Assembly: GCF_003010935.1 (NCBI RefSeq)
Contig: NZ_PGGN01000001.1
Location: 992,001-1,056,000, forward strand
Direction: 5' to 3'
From: Phyllobacterium endophyticum
GTDB lineage: Bacteria > Pseudomonadota > Alphaproteobacteria > Rhizobiales > Rhizobiaceae
Length of the DNA: 64,000 nucleotides
Shown here: positions 54,037 to 64,000 of the stretch, in pieces
Layout: each line of letters opens with the position of its first letter
How positions within the stretch are numbered: position 1 is the first letter of the stretch
Notes under the pieces: model-generated
What the model was told of the DNA's origin: nothing
Database searches by the model: none
What the model saw: the letters and a program-made list of their open reading frames with translations, nothing else
Made by a program: the position numbers and the translations under genes

Positions 54037-55830
54037 ATGCCGAGCTATCGCGCGCCTGTTGACGACACGCTGTTTATCTTGAACGATGTTCTCGGTTTTC
54101 AACGTTACGGTAATTTGCCTGGGTTCGGTGATGCATCGCCAGATATCGTCGAGGCCGTCCTCGCTGAAGGCGCAAAATTGGCCGAAAATACGTTGTTCCC
54201 CGTAAATCAGGTAGGGGACCACGAAGGCTGCATTCGACACGAGGATGGCTCGGTAACGACGCCAAGGGGCTATAAGGAAGCGTTCAATCAATATCGCGAA
54301 GGCGGCTGGGTTGGCCTCGCCGTGCCACAGGAATTCGGCGGCCAAGGTCTGCCCTATGCTCTCCACGTGGCTGTTGGCGAATACATGGCCTCCGCCAACA
54401 TGGCGCTGGTCATGTATCCTGGCCTCACGCAGGGCGCGATCGCGGCTATCCTGACCCACGGCACCGACGAGCAGAAGCAGACATACCTGCCGAAGATGAC
54501 CGAAGGTGCATGGACAGGCACCATGAACCTGACGGAACCGCATTGCGGGACTGACCTTGGTCTGCTGCGCTCCAAGGCAGTACCGAACGCTGACGGCTCA
54601 TACAGAATATCGGGCCAGAAGATTTTTATCTCGGCCGGCGAACACGACATGGCCGAAAATATTATCCATCTGGTGCTCGCGCGCATCGAAGGTGCGCCGG
54701 AAGGTACAAAGGGCATTTCGCTGTTCATCGTGCCCAAGTTCAATATCGACGAAAATGGCAATCCAGGAACACGCAATGGCGTCTCCTGCGGCTCCATCGA
54801 AGAGAAGATGGGCATTCATGGCAATTCGACCTGTGTCATGAATTATGACGAGGCGACCGGCTATCTGATTGGTGGAGAAAACAAGGGCCTCCGTGCCATG
54901 TTCACCATGATGAATGAAGCACGGCTTGGCGTCGCGCTGCAAGGCCTGTCGATTGGCGAAATTGCCTATCAAAACGCTGCTGCATATGCGCGTGAACGCG
55001 TACAGGGACGCGCACTGACGGGTCCGAAAGAACCAGACAAGAAGGCCGATCCGATCATCGTTCATCCGGACATTCGTCGCATTCTCCTGACGATAAGGTC
55101 GTTCAATGAAGCCGGCCGGGCTTTCATCCTTTGGTCTGCATTGAAGTCGGACGTGGCGCATCGTTCTTCGGACGAGAGCGAGAAGCAACTGGCCGATGAT
55201 ATTCTCGGACTGATGACGCCTGTTCTGAAGGGCGTGCTGACGGACAAGGGATTCGAGCACGCATGCATGGCACAGCAGGTTTTCGGCGGCCACGGCTACA
55301 TCGAAGAGCACGGCATGAGCCAGTATGTGCGCGATGCGCGTATCGCGATGATTTATGAAGGCGCAAATGGTATTCAAGCCCTTGACCTTGTCGGCCGCAA
55401 GCTCGGAGCCAACGGTGGGCGCGCAGTCATGGCTTTTTTCAAGGAAGTTGGTGACTTCTGCGAAGAGAACCGCAGCAACGAGAAGCTATCCTTCTTTACA
55501 AAGCATCTGAAAAAGGGACTTAACGATCTGCAAGCCGCTTCCATGTGGTTGATGCAAAATGGTATGACGAACCCGGATAATGCCGGTGCTGCCTCCACCG
55601 ATTACATGCATCTCTTCGGACTGGTTGCATTGGGGTATATGTGGGCGCGCATCGCCGATGCGTCACAAGCCAAGCTTGCCGAAGGTGCCGACAACGAGGC
55701 GTTCTACGAAACCAAATTGGTCACGGGCAAGTTCTTCATGGAACGAGTCATGCCGGAAACGGCAGCGCATCTGGCCAGAATTCAGAGTGGGGCGGATACG
55801 ATGATGGCGCTTGCAGCGGAAGCCTTCTAA
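54037..55830 (+). CDS. Acyl-CoA dehydrogenase, long form with C-terminal domain
   Basis: 597-residue FAD flavoprotein that makes the first oxidation of beta-oxidation. Family stretches: [19 protein letters not shown] and [24 protein letters not shown] for FAD and substrate binding; [35 protein letters not shown] with the catalytic Glu in YEG. A C-terminal acyl-CoA dehydrogenase C domain is present, as in 3-methylmercaptopropionyl-CoA-type enzymes. GGAGGAAG lies before the ATG at 54037. It opens a four-gene operon. Confidence 0.9.
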   Translation: MPSYRAPVDDTLFILNDVLGFQRYGNLPGFGDASPDIVEAVLAEGAKLAENTLFPVNQVGDHEGCIRHEDGSVTTPRGYKEAFNQYREGGWVGLAVPQEFGGQGLPYALHVAVGEYMASANMALVMYPGLTQGAIAAILTHGTDEQKQTYLPKMTEGAWTGTMNLTEPHCGTDLGLLRSKAVPNADGSYRISGQKIFISAGEHDMAENIIHLVLARIEGAPEGTKGISLFIVPKFNIDENGNPGTRNGVSCGSIEEKMGIHGNSTCVMNYDEATGYLIGGENKGLRAMFTMMNEARLGVALQGLSIGEIAYQNAAAYARERVQGRALTGPKEPDKKADPIIVHPDIRRILLTIRSFNEAGRAFILWSALKSDVAHRSSDESEKQLADDILGLMTPVLKGVLTDKGFEHACMAQQVFGGHGYIEEHGMSQYVRDARIAMIYEGANGIQALDLVGRKLGANGGRAVMAFFKEVGDFCEENRSNEKLSFFTKHLKKGLNDLQAASMWLMQNGMTNPDNAGAASTDYMHLFGLVALGYMWARIADASQAKLAEGADNEAFYETKLVTGKFFMERVMPETAAHLARIQSGADTMMALAAEAF

Positions 55831-55900
55831 GCATCCGTTGACGCTGACTTGGGGCCGCAGGCTTCGCGGCTTCTCAAATTTTGATCGCGGGAGGATTGTT

Positions 55901-57073
55901 ATGGGTCTGCGACCTGAAGAAGTTCTTGGTGTTCCAATACCCGACTGGAAGACTGACGATGTCGTGATGCTGCAAGAGATGGCAACAAAGTTTCTCGAAA
56001 CCGAGGTGCTGCCCCACTATGATCGCTTCGAAAAGCAGGAGATTTTCGACCGTTCTGTTTGGGAACTCGCCGGCAAAAACGGGCTTCTCTGTGCCTCCAT
56101 GCCCGAAGAATATGGCGGTGCCGGTGGAACCTACGCACATGAAACCGCAATTCTCGAAGCGATCAGCCATGTCGGCGTCGATGGCTTCGGCATAGCACTG
56201 CATAATTCCATCGTAGCTCCTTATATCTTGCACTATGGTTCCGAAGACCAGAAACAGAGATGGCTGCCGAGGATGGCGACGGGAGAACTGATTGGCGCCA
56301 TTGCCATGACTGAGCCAGGCGCCGGTTCCGATCTTCAAGGTGTCAAGACGAGCGCCAGGAAGGACGGCAATCATTACGTCATCAACGGGTCGAAGACCTT
56401 TATTACCAATGGACAACTCGCCAACCTTGTCGTCGTCGTCACCAAGACCGATCCGGCACAGGGCGCAAAAGGCACGTCGCTTTTCATTGTGGAGACGGAT
56501 GGACAGCAGGGTTTTGAGCGGGGCAGGAATCTCGACAAGGTTGGCTTGAAATCGAACGACACATCCGAGTTGTTCTTCAATGAAGTTCGGGTTCCCGCGT
56601 CCAGTCTACTAGGCACGGAGGAAGGCCAGGGCTTCGTCCAACTCATGCAGCAATTGCCACAGGAACGGCTTCAGATCGGCGGCACTGCTATCGCCATGGC
56701 GGAGCGCGCGATCGCGATTACTTCAGATTACGTCAAGGATCGCAAGGCTTTCGGCAAGGCGGTGATAGAGTTCCAGAATACGCAATTCAAACTGGCCGAG
56801 CTCAAGACAGAAGCGACGATTGGCCGGGTGTTCTACAACCATTGTGTCGAGCGTCATTTGAATGGTGGGCTCGATCCCATGACGGCCTCGATGGCCAAAT
56901 ATTGGTTGACTGATTTGCAGAACAAGGTGGTCGATGAATGCCTGCAGTTGCACGGCGGCTATGGCTATATGAATGAATACCCGATTGCCCGAATGTTCCG
57001 CGACGCGCGCGTCCAGCGGATCTATGGCGGGACCAACGAAATCATGAAGCTTTTGATCGCCCGCAGCCTCTGA
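55901..57073 (+). CDS. Acyl-CoA dehydrogenase, short form
   Basis: 390 residues, standard size. FAD region IAMTEPGAGSDLQGVKTSA and YVINGSKTFITNGQLANLVVVV; C-terminal QLHGGYGYMNEYPIARMFRDARVQRIYGGTNEIMK. The usual YEG Glu is Gly here (YGG), so the catalytic base is probably the Glu in QLPQERLQIGG, as in isovaleryl-CoA and long-chain enzymes. GGGAGGATT precedes the ATG; 70 bp after the first dehydrogenase gene. Confidence 0.9.
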   Translation: MGLRPEEVLGVPIPDWKTDDVVMLQEMATKFLETEVLPHYDRFEKQEIFDRSVWELAGKNGLLCASMPEEYGGAGGTYAHETAILEAISHVGVDGFGIALHNSIVAPYILHYGSEDQKQRWLPRMATGELIGAIAMTEPGAGSDLQGVKTSARKDGNHYVINGSKTFITNGQLANLVVVVTKTDPAQGAKGTSLFIVETDGQQGFERGRNLDKVGLKSNDTSELFFNEVRVPASSLLGTEEGQGFVQLMQQLPQERLQIGGTAIAMAERAIAITSDYVKDRKAFGKAVIEFQNTQFKLAELKTEATIGRVFYNHCVERHLNGGLDPMTASMAKYWLTDLQNKVVDECLQLHGGYGYMNEYPIARMFRDARVQRIYGGTNEIMKLLIARSL

Positions 57074-57100
57074 GCTGTGGATTTTGACAGGGAGTATATA

Positions 57101-58309
57101 ATGGCTGACGCATATATTTACGATCACGTCCGCACGCCGCGCGGCAGGGGTAAGAAGGATGGCAGTTTGCACGAAGTGCCCGCCGTTCGTCTGGGCGCCC
57201 ATGTTCTGGAAGCGCTGCGCGATCGCAACGGTCTCGACACGGGATTGGTCGATGACATTATTTATGGTTGCGTCGATCCTGTGGGCGAAGCGGGTGCGGT
57301 CATCCCCCGCTCCTCCGCTTTCGAAGCAGGGTATGATTTCAAGGCGCCTGGCATGCAGATTTCGCGCTTCTGCGCATCGGGCCTGGATGCGGTCAATTTT
57401 GCCGCTGCCAAGATCGTGCAGGGCGCCGATGATATCGTTATCGCAGGCGGCGTCGAATCCATGTCGCGCGTCGGCATGGGCATGTCCGGGGGCGCCTGGT
57501 ATATGGACCCGTCGGTTGGCTTGCCAGGTTATTTCATGCCGCAGGGCGTTTCCGCTGATCTGATTGCAACCAAATATGGCTTTAGTCGTGACGACGTTGA
57601 CGCCTATGCGGTAGAAAGCCAAAAACGGGCCGGCGAGGCGTGGAGCAAGGGTTACTTCAAGAATTCCGTGTTGGAAATCAAGGATCAGAATGGATTGATG
57701 ATCCTCGATCGCGACGAGCATATGCGCCCGACTACGGATATGCAGGCCTTGGCATCGCTCAATCCGTCTTTCGTCATGCCCGGTGAGATGGGTGGCTTCA
57801 ATGCCGTCGGCATACAGGCGCATCCGGAAGTCGAGGCAATCAATCATGTGCATCATGCGGGCAATTCTTCCGGCATTGTCGACGGCGCAGCTGGTGTGTT
57901 GCTGGGGTCCAAAAGCGCTGGCAGGTCTCTCAATGCCAAGCCGCGCGCGCGTATACGCGCGTTCGCCAACATCGGATCTGATCCGGCGCTGATGTTGACG
58001 GGGCCAGTCGACGTAACTGAAAAATTGTTGAAGCGGGCCAAGATGAAAATCTCGGATATCGACCTGTTCGAATTGAACGAAGCTTTCGCCGCGGTGGTTC
58101 TGCGCTACATGCAGGCCTTCGACATCCCTCGGGACAAGATCAACGTAAACGGTGGTGCGATAGCGATGGGGCACCCGCTTGGTGCTACAGGCGCGATGAT
58201 CCTTGGAACCGTTCTTGATGAGCTGGAGCGCCGAGACCTCAATGTTGCACTTGTAACGCTTTGCATTGGTGCCGGCATGGGCACTGCAACGATCATCGAA
58301 CGCGTCTGA
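57101..58309 (+). CDS. fadA: Acetyl-CoA acyltransferase (3-ketoacyl-CoA thiolase)
   Basis: 402-residue thiolase that cleaves 3-ketoacyl-CoA to acetyl-CoA. Nucleophile Cys91 in ISRFCASGLDAVN, His near 358 in AMGHPLGATGA and Cys388 in TLCIGAGMG complete the catalytic set. GGGAG lies before the ATG at 57101. It sits between the dehydrogenases and the FadB-like gene and is likely the thiolase of this operon. Confidence 0.9.
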   Translation: MADAYIYDHVRTPRGRGKKDGSLHEVPAVRLGAHVLEALRDRNGLDTGLVDDIIYGCVDPVGEAGAVIPRSSAFEAGYDFKAPGMQISRFCASGLDAVNFAAAKIVQGADDIVIAGGVESMSRVGMGMSGGAWYMDPSVGLPGYFMPQGVSADLIATKYGFSRDDVDAYAVESQKRAGEAWSKGYFKNSVLEIKDQNGLMILDRDEHMRPTTDMQALASLNPSFVMPGEMGGFNAVGIQAHPEVEAINHVHHAGNSSGIVDGAAGVLLGSKSAGRSLNAKPRARIRAFANIGSDPALMLTGPVDVTEKLLKRAKMKISDIDLFELNEAFAAVVLRYMQAFDIPRDKINVNGGAIAMGHPLGATGAMILGTVLDELERRDLNVALVTLCIGAGMGTATIIERV

Positions 58310-58320
58310 GGGGAAGAAAT

Positions 58321-60540
58321 ATGACCTATACAAACTTCAAACTTGATGTAGACGCGGACGGCATTGCCCTTGTGACCTGGGATATGCCCGATAGGTCCAT
58401 GAATGTTTTCACCGAAGAGGTGATGAAGGAACTCGATACCATTGTTGATCGCGTCACCAAGGATGATGCCGTCAAGGGCGCCGTTATCACCTCTGGCAAG
58501 GACACGTTCTCGGGTGGTGCGGATCTGACCATGCTCAAGCGCATGTTCCAGCTCTTTCATGACGAAAAGGCAAGGGACCAGAAGAAAGCAGTTGAGCTTC
58601 TATTCGAAAACACAGGCAAAATGGGCGGCCTTTTCCGGAAGCTCGAAACAAGCGGAAAGCCTTGGGTCTCGGCAATCAATGGAACCTGCATGGGCGGTGC
58701 ATTTGAGATGTCACTCGCCTGCCATGGACGTGTGGTCTCGGATGATCCTGCAGTGAAGATGGGACTACCTGAAGTAAAGGTCGGCATTTTCCCCGGTGCC
58801 GGCGGCACACAGCGCGTCCCACGACTTACGAACCAGCAAGACGCGTTGCAGATGATGACAACAGGTTCCAGCCTGACAGCCTCGCGTGCGAAGGCGATGG
58901 GACTGGTACATGAAGTTGTCCCGGCCAAGAAGCTGGTTGAATCAGCCAAGAAGATGATCAAGGCAGGTCTGAAGCCGGTGCAACCGTGGGACGAGAAGGG
59001 CTTCAAGCTTCCAGGTGGCCCGATTTACTCAGCTGCGGGCGCAAATCTCTGGCCGGCCGCCACGGCGATCCTGCGCCGCGAGACCTATGGCAATTATCCG
59101 GGTGCAGCGTCGATTCTCAAATCGGTGTATGAGGGCCTGCTCGTGCCGTTCGACACGGCGCTCAAAATCGAGCAGCGCTATTTCACCAAGATTTTGCAGA
59201 CGACCGAAGCCGGGATGATGATCCGTTCGCTATTCGTCTCCTTGCAGGAGCTGAACAAGGGCGCGCGACGTCCAGCCGATATCAAACCGACGAGGCTCAA
59301 GAAAATCGGCGTCGTGGGTGCCGGCTTCATGGGCGCAAGCATTGCGTACGTCACCGCCAAGGCGGGTATTCCGGTCGTGCTGCTCGACCAGAGCGTTGAA
59401 GCAGCAGAAAAGGGAAAAGCCCATTCTGCCGATCTCATCACCAAAGAGATGCAAAGGGGCAAGGCGACCGCCGAAGAAAAGGACGTGCTGCTTGGTTTGA
59501 TCACGGCGTCCGCCGACTATGCCGATCTTGATGGGGCGGATCTTGTCATCGAGGCAGTGTTCGAGGACCGCGAAGTCAAACGAGTGGTGACAGAAAAGGC
59601 GGAAGCGGTGCTGAAGCCTGCGGCGATCTATGCCTCTAATACTTCGACCTTGCCGATCACCGGGCTTGCCAAAGCTTCGAGCCGTCCCAAGAACTTTATC
59701 GGCATTCACTTCTTCTCGCCCGTCGACAAGATGATGCTGGTTGAAGTCATTCTAGGTAAGAAGACTTCCGACAAGGCGTTGGCCGTGGCGCTCGATTTCG
59801 TGCGGGCCATCAAGAAAACTCCAATCGTCGTCAATGATACGCGCGGCTTCTATGTCAACCGTTGTGTCCTACGCTACATGTCCGAATCCTATAACATGCT
59901 GATTGAAGGCGTTCCTCCGGCCATGATCGAGAATGCCGCCCGCATGGCCGGAATGCCGGTCGGCCCCCTGGCTCTCGGCGACGAAACCGCGATAGATCTG
60001 GCTCAGAAGATCATGAAGGCAGCGGTGGTGGATCTTGGCGAGAAAGCTGTCGATCCACGCCATATTGAGCTGGTCAACACGCTTGTGGATAAATATGACC
60101 GGCGCGGACGCAAGAATGGCAAAGGTTTCTATGATTATCCTGCGAAGCCTGCCAAAAAGCATCTATGGCCCGAGTTGAAGACCCTGTTCCCACAACAGGA
60201 CGCTGACAAGATTGACGTCGAGGTGCTGAAACAGCGCTTCCTCTTTACGATCGCTCTCGAAGCGGCACGCGTCATGGAGGAGGGTATCGTCACCGATCCG
60301 CGTGAGGCCGATGTGGGATCAATCCTGGCCTTCGGTTTCGCACCTTATACGGGTGGAACGTTGTCTTATATCGATGGCATGGGTGCAGCAAAGTTTGTGG
60401 AAATCGCCAAAGGGCTGCAGCGCAAGTACGGCGCCCAATTCAGGACGCCCAAGCTCTTGCTCGAAATGGCCGAAAAGGGTGAAACTTTCTACGATCGTTT
60501 CAATCCCTACTCCGTCGAAGGCAAAAAAGAAGCTGCGTGA
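58321..60540 (+). CDS. Trifunctional 3-hydroxyacyl-CoA dehydrogenase/enoyl-CoA hydratase (FadB/FadJ-like)
   Basis: 739 residues. An enoyl-CoA hydratase/isomerase domain occupies residues 1 to about 200 (FSGGADLTMLKRM, GTCMGGAFEMSLACHGRV, EVKVGIFPGAGGTQRVPRL). A Rossmann NAD domain starts near 328 (GVVGAGFMGASIAYVTAKAG) and the hydroxyacyl-CoA dehydrogenase C-terminal domain follows (HFFSPVDKMMLVEVI, NDTRGFYVNRC). Start at 58321, GGGGAAG before it, 11 bp after the thiolase gene. Last gene of the operon. Confidence 0.9.
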   Translation: MTYTNFKLDVDADGIALVTWDMPDRSMNVFTEEVMKELDTIVDRVTKDDAVKGAVITSGKDTFSGGADLTMLKRMFQLFHDEKARDQKKAVELLFENTGKMGGLFRKLETSGKPWVSAINGTCMGGAFEMSLACHGRVVSDDPAVKMGLPEVKVGIFPGAGGTQRVPRLTNQQDALQMMTTGSSLTASRAKAMGLVHEVVPAKKLVESAKKMIKAGLKPVQPWDEKGFKLPGGPIYSAAGANLWPAATAILRRETYGNYPGAASILKSVYEGLLVPFDTALKIEQRYFTKILQTTEAGMMIRSLFVSLQELNKGARRPADIKPTRLKKIGVVGAGFMGASIAYVTAKAGIPVVLLDQSVEAAEKGKAHSADLITKEMQRGKATAEEKDVLLGLITASADYADLDGADLVIEAVFEDREVKRVVTEKAEAVLKPAAIYASNTSTLPITGLAKASSRPKNFIGIHFFSPVDKMMLVEVILGKKTSDKALAVALDFVRAIKKTPIVVNDTRGFYVNRCVLRYMSESYNMLIEGVPPAMIENAARMAGMPVGPLALGDETAIDLAQKIMKAAVVDLGEKAVDPRHIELVNTLVDKYDRRGRKNGKGFYDYPAKPAKKHLWPELKTLFPQQDADKIDVEVLKQRFLFTIALEAARVMEEGIVTDPREADVGSILAFGFAPYTGGTLSYIDGMGAAKFVEIAKGLQRKYGAQFRTPKLLLEMAEKGETFYDRFNPYSVEGKKEAA

Positions 60541-60688
60541 GAAAATCAAAGCGGGGAGGAGTTAGTCTTCTCCGCTTACACCAGCGGAGAAGCGAAAAAT
60601 GAGAAAGTTTTCCGTAATTTTGCTCGACTTTTGCAGAGGACCTTTATAAAACAGAACTGAAGGTATTTTTTCCTTATTGGATATCATC

Positions 60689-61330
60689 ATGTTTTCACAT
60701 GACCGCATATGGGCGGCCATAGATGCGCTGGCTGAACGCCACTCGCTTTCCGTATCGGGACTGGCGAAACGTGCCGGGCTTGATCCCACAACGTTCAACA
60801 AATCCAAACGATACGCTGTGGATGGTCGCGCGCGTTGGCCATCCACCGAGTCGTTGGCCAAGATCATGGAAGCTACGGGCGCCTCGCTCGACGAATTCAT
60901 GACGCTCGTTCTCGGCAGGGCCAGCAACGGGATTGCTGGCGCGACACGCTCCGTACCGCTGCTCGGTTTCGCGCAGGCGGGCGCCGGCGGTTTTTTCGAC
61001 GACGGCGGCTTTCCTGTAGGTCAAGGATGGGATGTTGTCGAGTTTCCGGTTGGACCTGCGGACGCGGTTTATGCACTGGAAGTATCGGGAGATTCCATGC
61101 TGCCGCTCTATCGCGATGGCGATACGATCATCGTTGCCCCGGGAGCAGCAGTGCGACGGGGTGACCGCGTGGTTGTGCGTACGAAAGATGGGGAGGTCAT
61201 GGCAAAGATACTCGCGCGGCAGACGCCCCGCACGATCGAGTTGCAATCGATGAATGCCGAGCATCCCACCCGCACTTTCGATGCGGCGCATGTTGATTGG
61301 ATCGCCCGAATCTTGTGGGCAAGCCAATAG
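60689..61330 (+). CDS. Helix-turn-helix repressor with S24 (LexA/CI-like) peptidase domain
   Basis: 213 residues. An N-terminal helix-turn-helix (SLSVSGLAKRAGLDPTTFNKSKRY), then an S24 domain with Ser136 (VSGDSMLPLYRDGDTI) and Lys173 (GEVMAKILAR) as the catalytic dyad. No clear Ala-Gly cleavage site for self-cleavage could be fixed, though FAQAGAGGFFD lies in the right place. It is not inside a prophage here; such single-copy S24 regulators are common in Rhizobiales chromosomes. Start at 60689 is preferred to a TTG upstream. Confidence 0.8.
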   Translation: MFSHDRIWAAIDALAERHSLSVSGLAKRAGLDPTTFNKSKRYAVDGRARWPSTESLAKIMEATGASLDEFMTLVLGRASNGIAGATRSVPLLGFAQAGAGGFFDDGGFPVGQGWDVVEFPVGPADAVYALEVSGDSMLPLYRDGDTIIVAPGAAVRRGDRVVVRTKDGEVMAKILARQTPRTIELQSMNAEHPTRTFDAAHVDWIARILWASQ

Positions 61331-61343
61331 GAACCCACTCTAC

Positions 61344-62234
61344 ATGCGCCAGCTACCACTTTATGTCCTGACTGTCCTGGTAGCTTTGGGGCTGGTTTAC
61401 GCATTCGTCGCCCCTTTCAGTGGTGCCATCGAAACGAGGGTTGGTACTCAAGGCGTCGACATCACACCCGAGAACTTTGAGCTACCCGACGAGATGACGG
61501 GCGTCGCACCGGAAGTGGCACAGGAAGCTGTACAGCCGCAGGGGAGAGTTACATCGCCTCAGGCGCGCCAGATCGATCCGGATGCAATGGCTTCCTCGGA
61601 TAGCGCCACGGCACCGCTGGAGCGGGTGGAGCCTCGCGCGCCCTTGAGCGTGCCTGAGACGATGGCTGGCAATCCTCCAGTAGTTTCTGCGCCGGAATCA
61701 CCTCCGGCGCCTGTCGACGGCACCGCCAAACCGACACTTCTCCATCGTCCGGTCGCGACAGCAGCAGGCACTATCGAAGCGGCCGGTTACCGGATCGCGC
61801 TCGACGGAGTTGAGGCGGTTCATCCGGATGAGACCTGCAATTTCGAGGGCGGTAATGCATGGCCGTGCGGCATGGCCGCACGTACAGCATTCCGCAACTG
61901 GTTGCGCTCTCGCGCCATCGAATGCAATGTGCCGGGACAGCCGCCCAATGACGTCGTCGCCACGCATTGTAAACTCGGCGATATGGATATCGCAGGGTGG
62001 CTGGTGCAAAATGGCTGGGCCCGTGCGAAGGATGGAACGCCGATGGCCGAGATGATGAAGAAAGCCGAGGAGGCCAAGCTGGGTATATTCGGCAGTCCGC
62101 CCGCAGCGCTGCCGGCCTCAGCCAACCTGCCCATACCCTCTATAAGTGATGTACCGGAGCCGCAGGCAGAGCCACTATTGGCTCCACCGCCATTGGCTGT
62201 ACCAAACGCTCCGTTCCCGCCGCGCCCGGAATAG
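61344..62234 (+). CDS. Membrane-anchored thermonuclease-like (SNase) domain protein
   Basis: 296 residues. N-terminal membrane anchor (LPLYVLTVLVALGLVYAFVAPF), a Pro/Ala/Glu-rich linker to about 130, then an SNase-like fold at about 135-250 (GYRIALDGVEAVHPDETC, WPCGMAARTAFRNWLRSRAIECNV, VATHCKLGDMDIAGWLVQNGWAR). The catalytic Arg/Glu/Asp pattern is not all obvious, so it may not be an active nuclease; four Cys may form disulfides. A short gap separates it from the S24 gene. It ends exactly where the convergent VOC gene ends. Confidence 0.7.
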   Translation: MRQLPLYVLTVLVALGLVYAFVAPFSGAIETRVGTQGVDITPENFELPDEMTGVAPEVAQEAVQPQGRVTSPQARQIDPDAMASSDSATAPLERVEPRAPLSVPETMAGNPPVVSAPESPPAPVDGTAKPTLLHRPVATAAGTIEAAGYRIALDGVEAVHPDETCNFEGGNAWPCGMAARTAFRNWLRSRAIECNVPGQPPNDVVATHCKLGDMDIAGWLVQNGWARAKDGTPMAEMMKKAEEAKLGIFGSPPAALPASANLPIPSISDVPEPQAEPLLAPPPLAVPNAPFPPRPE

Positions 62235-62618
62235 TCACGCTTCGTGGCAAACAGCCTCGACGTTGTGTCCATCAAGATCGCGAACGAACGCGCCATAATA
62301 GTTGGGATGATAGTGCGGGCGCAATCCGGGCTGTCCGTTATCTCTACCTCCAGCCGCTATGGCGGCGGCATGAAATGCGTCAACGATATCGCGGCTCTTG
62401 ACGCGAAAGGCGATGTGGAGCGGTGGCTTGTTGGGGTCGCCGTTGGTTACCCAGAAGTCGGGCTTGCCGCCCTCACCAAAGCCTGCCACATCCGCGCTCC
62501 CGGTAATCGAAGCGGGAACCTCATGGAGCAACTCGTATCCAAGTGGAGCGAGCGCTTCCTTGTAGAACCGCTTGCTTCGCTCGAAATCGCTCACAACGAC
62601 ACCTGTATGATCGATCAT
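62235..62618 (-). CDS. VOC (glyoxalase/bleomycin resistance) family protein
   Basis: 127 residues, two beta-alpha-beta-beta-beta units. MIDHTGVVVSDFERSKRFYKEALAPLGY at the N terminus and PNYYGAFVRDLDGHNVEAVCH at the C terminus are typical; a likely metal triad is His4, His68 and Glu121. GGAGGGATGA precedes the ATG. The substrate is not known. Confidence 0.8.
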   Translation of the reverse strand: MIDHTGVVVSDFERSKRFYKEALAPLGYELLHEVPASITGSADVAGFGEGGKPDFWVTNGDPNKPPLHIAFRVKSRDIVDAFHAAAIAAGGRDNGQPGLRPHYHPNYYGAFVRDLDGHNVEAVCHEA

Positions 62619-62651
62619 TCATCCCTCCAGAAAATTGTCGTGCCCACCAGT

Positions 62652-64000
62652 TCAAGATAGTTTCCCAGCAAGCGCTTTCGCGATCAGCGCGCGTGTTTCG
62701 GCAATACCGTAAAGCGCAACGAACGAGCCGAAACGCGGGCCGCGTTCCTGACCGATCAACACCTCGTAGAGCATCTGGAAGAACGAAACGGACACGCCGG
62801 GCCCTCCCTCGGGGCTTGTTTTTGTGTGATCCTGATATCGTTCGATGCTGCGGGCTACGTCCAGCATGGCATTTTGAATCATGCTTCCATCGGCATTGTC
62901 CGGCAAGCTTGCGAGCATTTTGTCCATTGCCCCGAGTGCCAGCCGTTCCACTTGATCAGGTGTCCGAAATTTCTTTGTTGGTTTCACGAAATCGTTGAAG
63001 TAGCGAATAGCGTAGCCCACGAGGTCATCCAGTTCCGGATTGTTCTGCGGTGTGACGCCCGGTGCGTACCGGTAAATGAAACCCCAAAGCACGCTACGGT
63101 TCTCGGCATTGGAAGCGCTGACCAAATTCAACAGAAGGGCAAACGGCACGGGCATCTCGACCGAAGGCGGATTGCCGTTATGTAAATGCCAAACGGGATT
63201 GTTCAGCCGATCCTTCCACGACTGGCGTCCGTAGGCCGAGAGATACGTAAAATATTCGTCCACTGCCTTGGGAATGACATCGAAATATAGGCGCTTTGCC
63301 GTCCTTGGCTTCTGGAACATATAAAGTCCGAGACTTTCCGTCGGCGCATAGGTCAACCATTCGTCGATACTGATGCCGTTCCCCTTCGACTTCGATATTT
63401 TCTGGCCAACATCGTCTAGAAAAAGCTCATAGACGAAATGCTCGGGAGCACGGCCTCCAAGAATCTCGCAAATGCGGTCATACACGATTGCATTTGTCTG
63501 GTGGTCCTTGCCAAACATCTCGAAATCGACCCCGAGTGCTGCCCAACGCATTCCGAAATCAGGCTTCCACTGCAGTTTGACGTTGCCACCGGTGACGGGA
63601 AGGGTTGTCTCCACACCGTTGTCGTCGTCGAACGTTATCGTACCTTGCGCAGGGTCCACATTCTTCATCGGCACGTAGAGAACCCGACCGCTGGTGGGCG
63701 AGATGGGCAGAAAAGGGCTGTAGGTGGCCTGGCGCTCTTCCCCGAGCGTGGGCAACATCACCTCCATTATTTCGCCATAGCGCTCGGCCGCCCGCAGCAA
63801 TACCTCATCAAAGCGTCCGGATCTGTAATATTCCGTAGCACTGGCGAACTCGTACTCAAAACCGAACGTGTCGAGGAACCGGCACAACATGACGTTGTTG
63901 TGGTCTGCAAAACTACTATACCCGCCACCGAAAGGATTGGGCACGGCTGAGAGCGGCTTGTGCAGATGCGGCACGAGCGCAGAGGGGTCTGGAACGCTAT
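62652..64000 (-). CDS. lysK: Lysine--tRNA ligase, class I (5' partial)
   Basis: C-terminal part of about 449 residues of a class I lysyl-tRNA synthetase, the archaeal type used by many alphaproteobacteria. The KMSKS motif reads [15 protein letters not shown]. The HIGH motif and N-terminal catalytic half lie beyond the window. No in-frame start is needed at 63974, since the frame stays open to the edge. Charges tRNA-Lys. Confidence 0.9.
   Translation of the reverse strand, partial: SVPDPSALVPHLHKPLSAVPNPFGGGYSSFADHNNVMLCRFLDTFGFEYEFASATEYYRSGRFDEVLLRAAERYGEIMEVMLPTLGEERQATYSPFLPISPTSGRVLYVPMKNVDPAQGTITFDDDNGVETTLPVTGGNVKLQWKPDFGMRWAALGVDFEMFGKDHQTNAIVYDRICEILGGRAPEHFVYELFLDDVGQKISKSKGNGISIDEWLTYAPTESLGLYMFQKPRTAKRLYFDVIPKAVDEYFTYLSAYGRQSWKDRLNNPVWHLHNGNPPSVEMPVPFALLLNLVSASNAENRSVLWGFIYRYAPGVTPQNNPELDDLVGYAIRYFNDFVKPTKKFRTPDQVERLALGAMDKMLASLPDNADGSMIQNAMLDVARSIERYQDHTKTSPEGGPGVSVSFFQMLYEVLIGQERGPRFGSFVALYGIAETRALIAKALAGKLS

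Noticed and set aside
56723-58333. A 536-residue open frame on the minus strand over the dehydrogenase/thiolase genes
   Set aside because: It lies antisense to two well-supported enzymes and its sequence is His/Arg-rich without domains, a frame shadow of GC-rich coding DNA.
60545-60580. Terminator after the FadB-like gene
   Set aside because: AGCGGGGA and TCTCCGCT can pair weakly but no T-run follows; evidence is too thin.
1-64000. CRISPR array, insertion sequence, rRNA or prophage genes
   Set aside because: No spaced short repeats, transposase or integrase motifs, rRNA stretches or phage structural genes were seen.

Overview
The window looks like a chromosomal piece of an alphaproteobacterium of the order Hyphomicrobiales (Rhizobiales), probably near the Phyllobacteriaceae/Brucellaceae/Rhizobiaceae. 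The clues are a class I (archaeal-type) lysyl-tRNA synthetase, a PodJ-like polar organiser, the paired TIGR02186-like and TauE/SafE-type genes, FixJ-like regulators, and Tat-exported oxalate decarboxylase. The genus assignment is a guess from gene content. No computation was run; all calls come from reading the translated frames and the DNA.

Region 1 (1-4.6 kb): the end of a ferric-iron/sugar-phosphate-type ABC importer (permease and ATPase), followed by an inositol-monophosphatase-family enzyme and a bile-acid:Na+ symporter-like carrier. Region 2 (4.6-41.2 kb) is flanked by a 51-bp near-perfect direct repeat. The right copy is the 3' half of an intact tRNA-Thr(CGT) gene on the minus strand and the left copy is an orphan fragment. 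That geometry fits an integrated genomic island, although no integrase is visible. It holds a type III polyketide synthase/methyltransferase/exporter operon, two closely similar membrane-PAS histidine kinase plus FixJ-like regulator pairs, a lone receiver protein, a LacI-controlled sugar ABC importer without its own ATPase, an ECF sigma factor, many small exported or membrane proteins, two RND efflux pumps, a decayed cation:proton antiporter, and a Dps - oxalate decarboxylase - formate channel - YdeP-like operon. A short dyad, TATAC-N4-GTATA, and near variants recur in promoter regions of several of these genes, which suggests a shared regulon.

Region 3 (41.2-64 kb) looks like ordinary backbone. 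It holds a form II CoxSLM-type molybdenum hydroxylase, a nitronate monooxygenase, a membrane-anchored unknown, a TPR-methyltransferase, the TIGR02186/TauE pair, PodJ, a four-gene fatty-acid beta-oxidation operon, an S24-peptidase repressor, a nuclease-like protein, a VOC protein and the 3' part of lysS (class I). Two LiuR-like 22-bp palindromes sit in front of the nitronate monooxygenase and the beta-oxidation operon, which suggests joint control.

Functional themes of the island are acid, oxidative and envelope stress (oxalate to CO2 and formate with proton consumption, Dps iron storage, efflux) and membrane-lipid-like polyketide production, probably sensed through the duplicated kinase/regulator pairs. 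These links are inference from gene order and shared DNA motifs.
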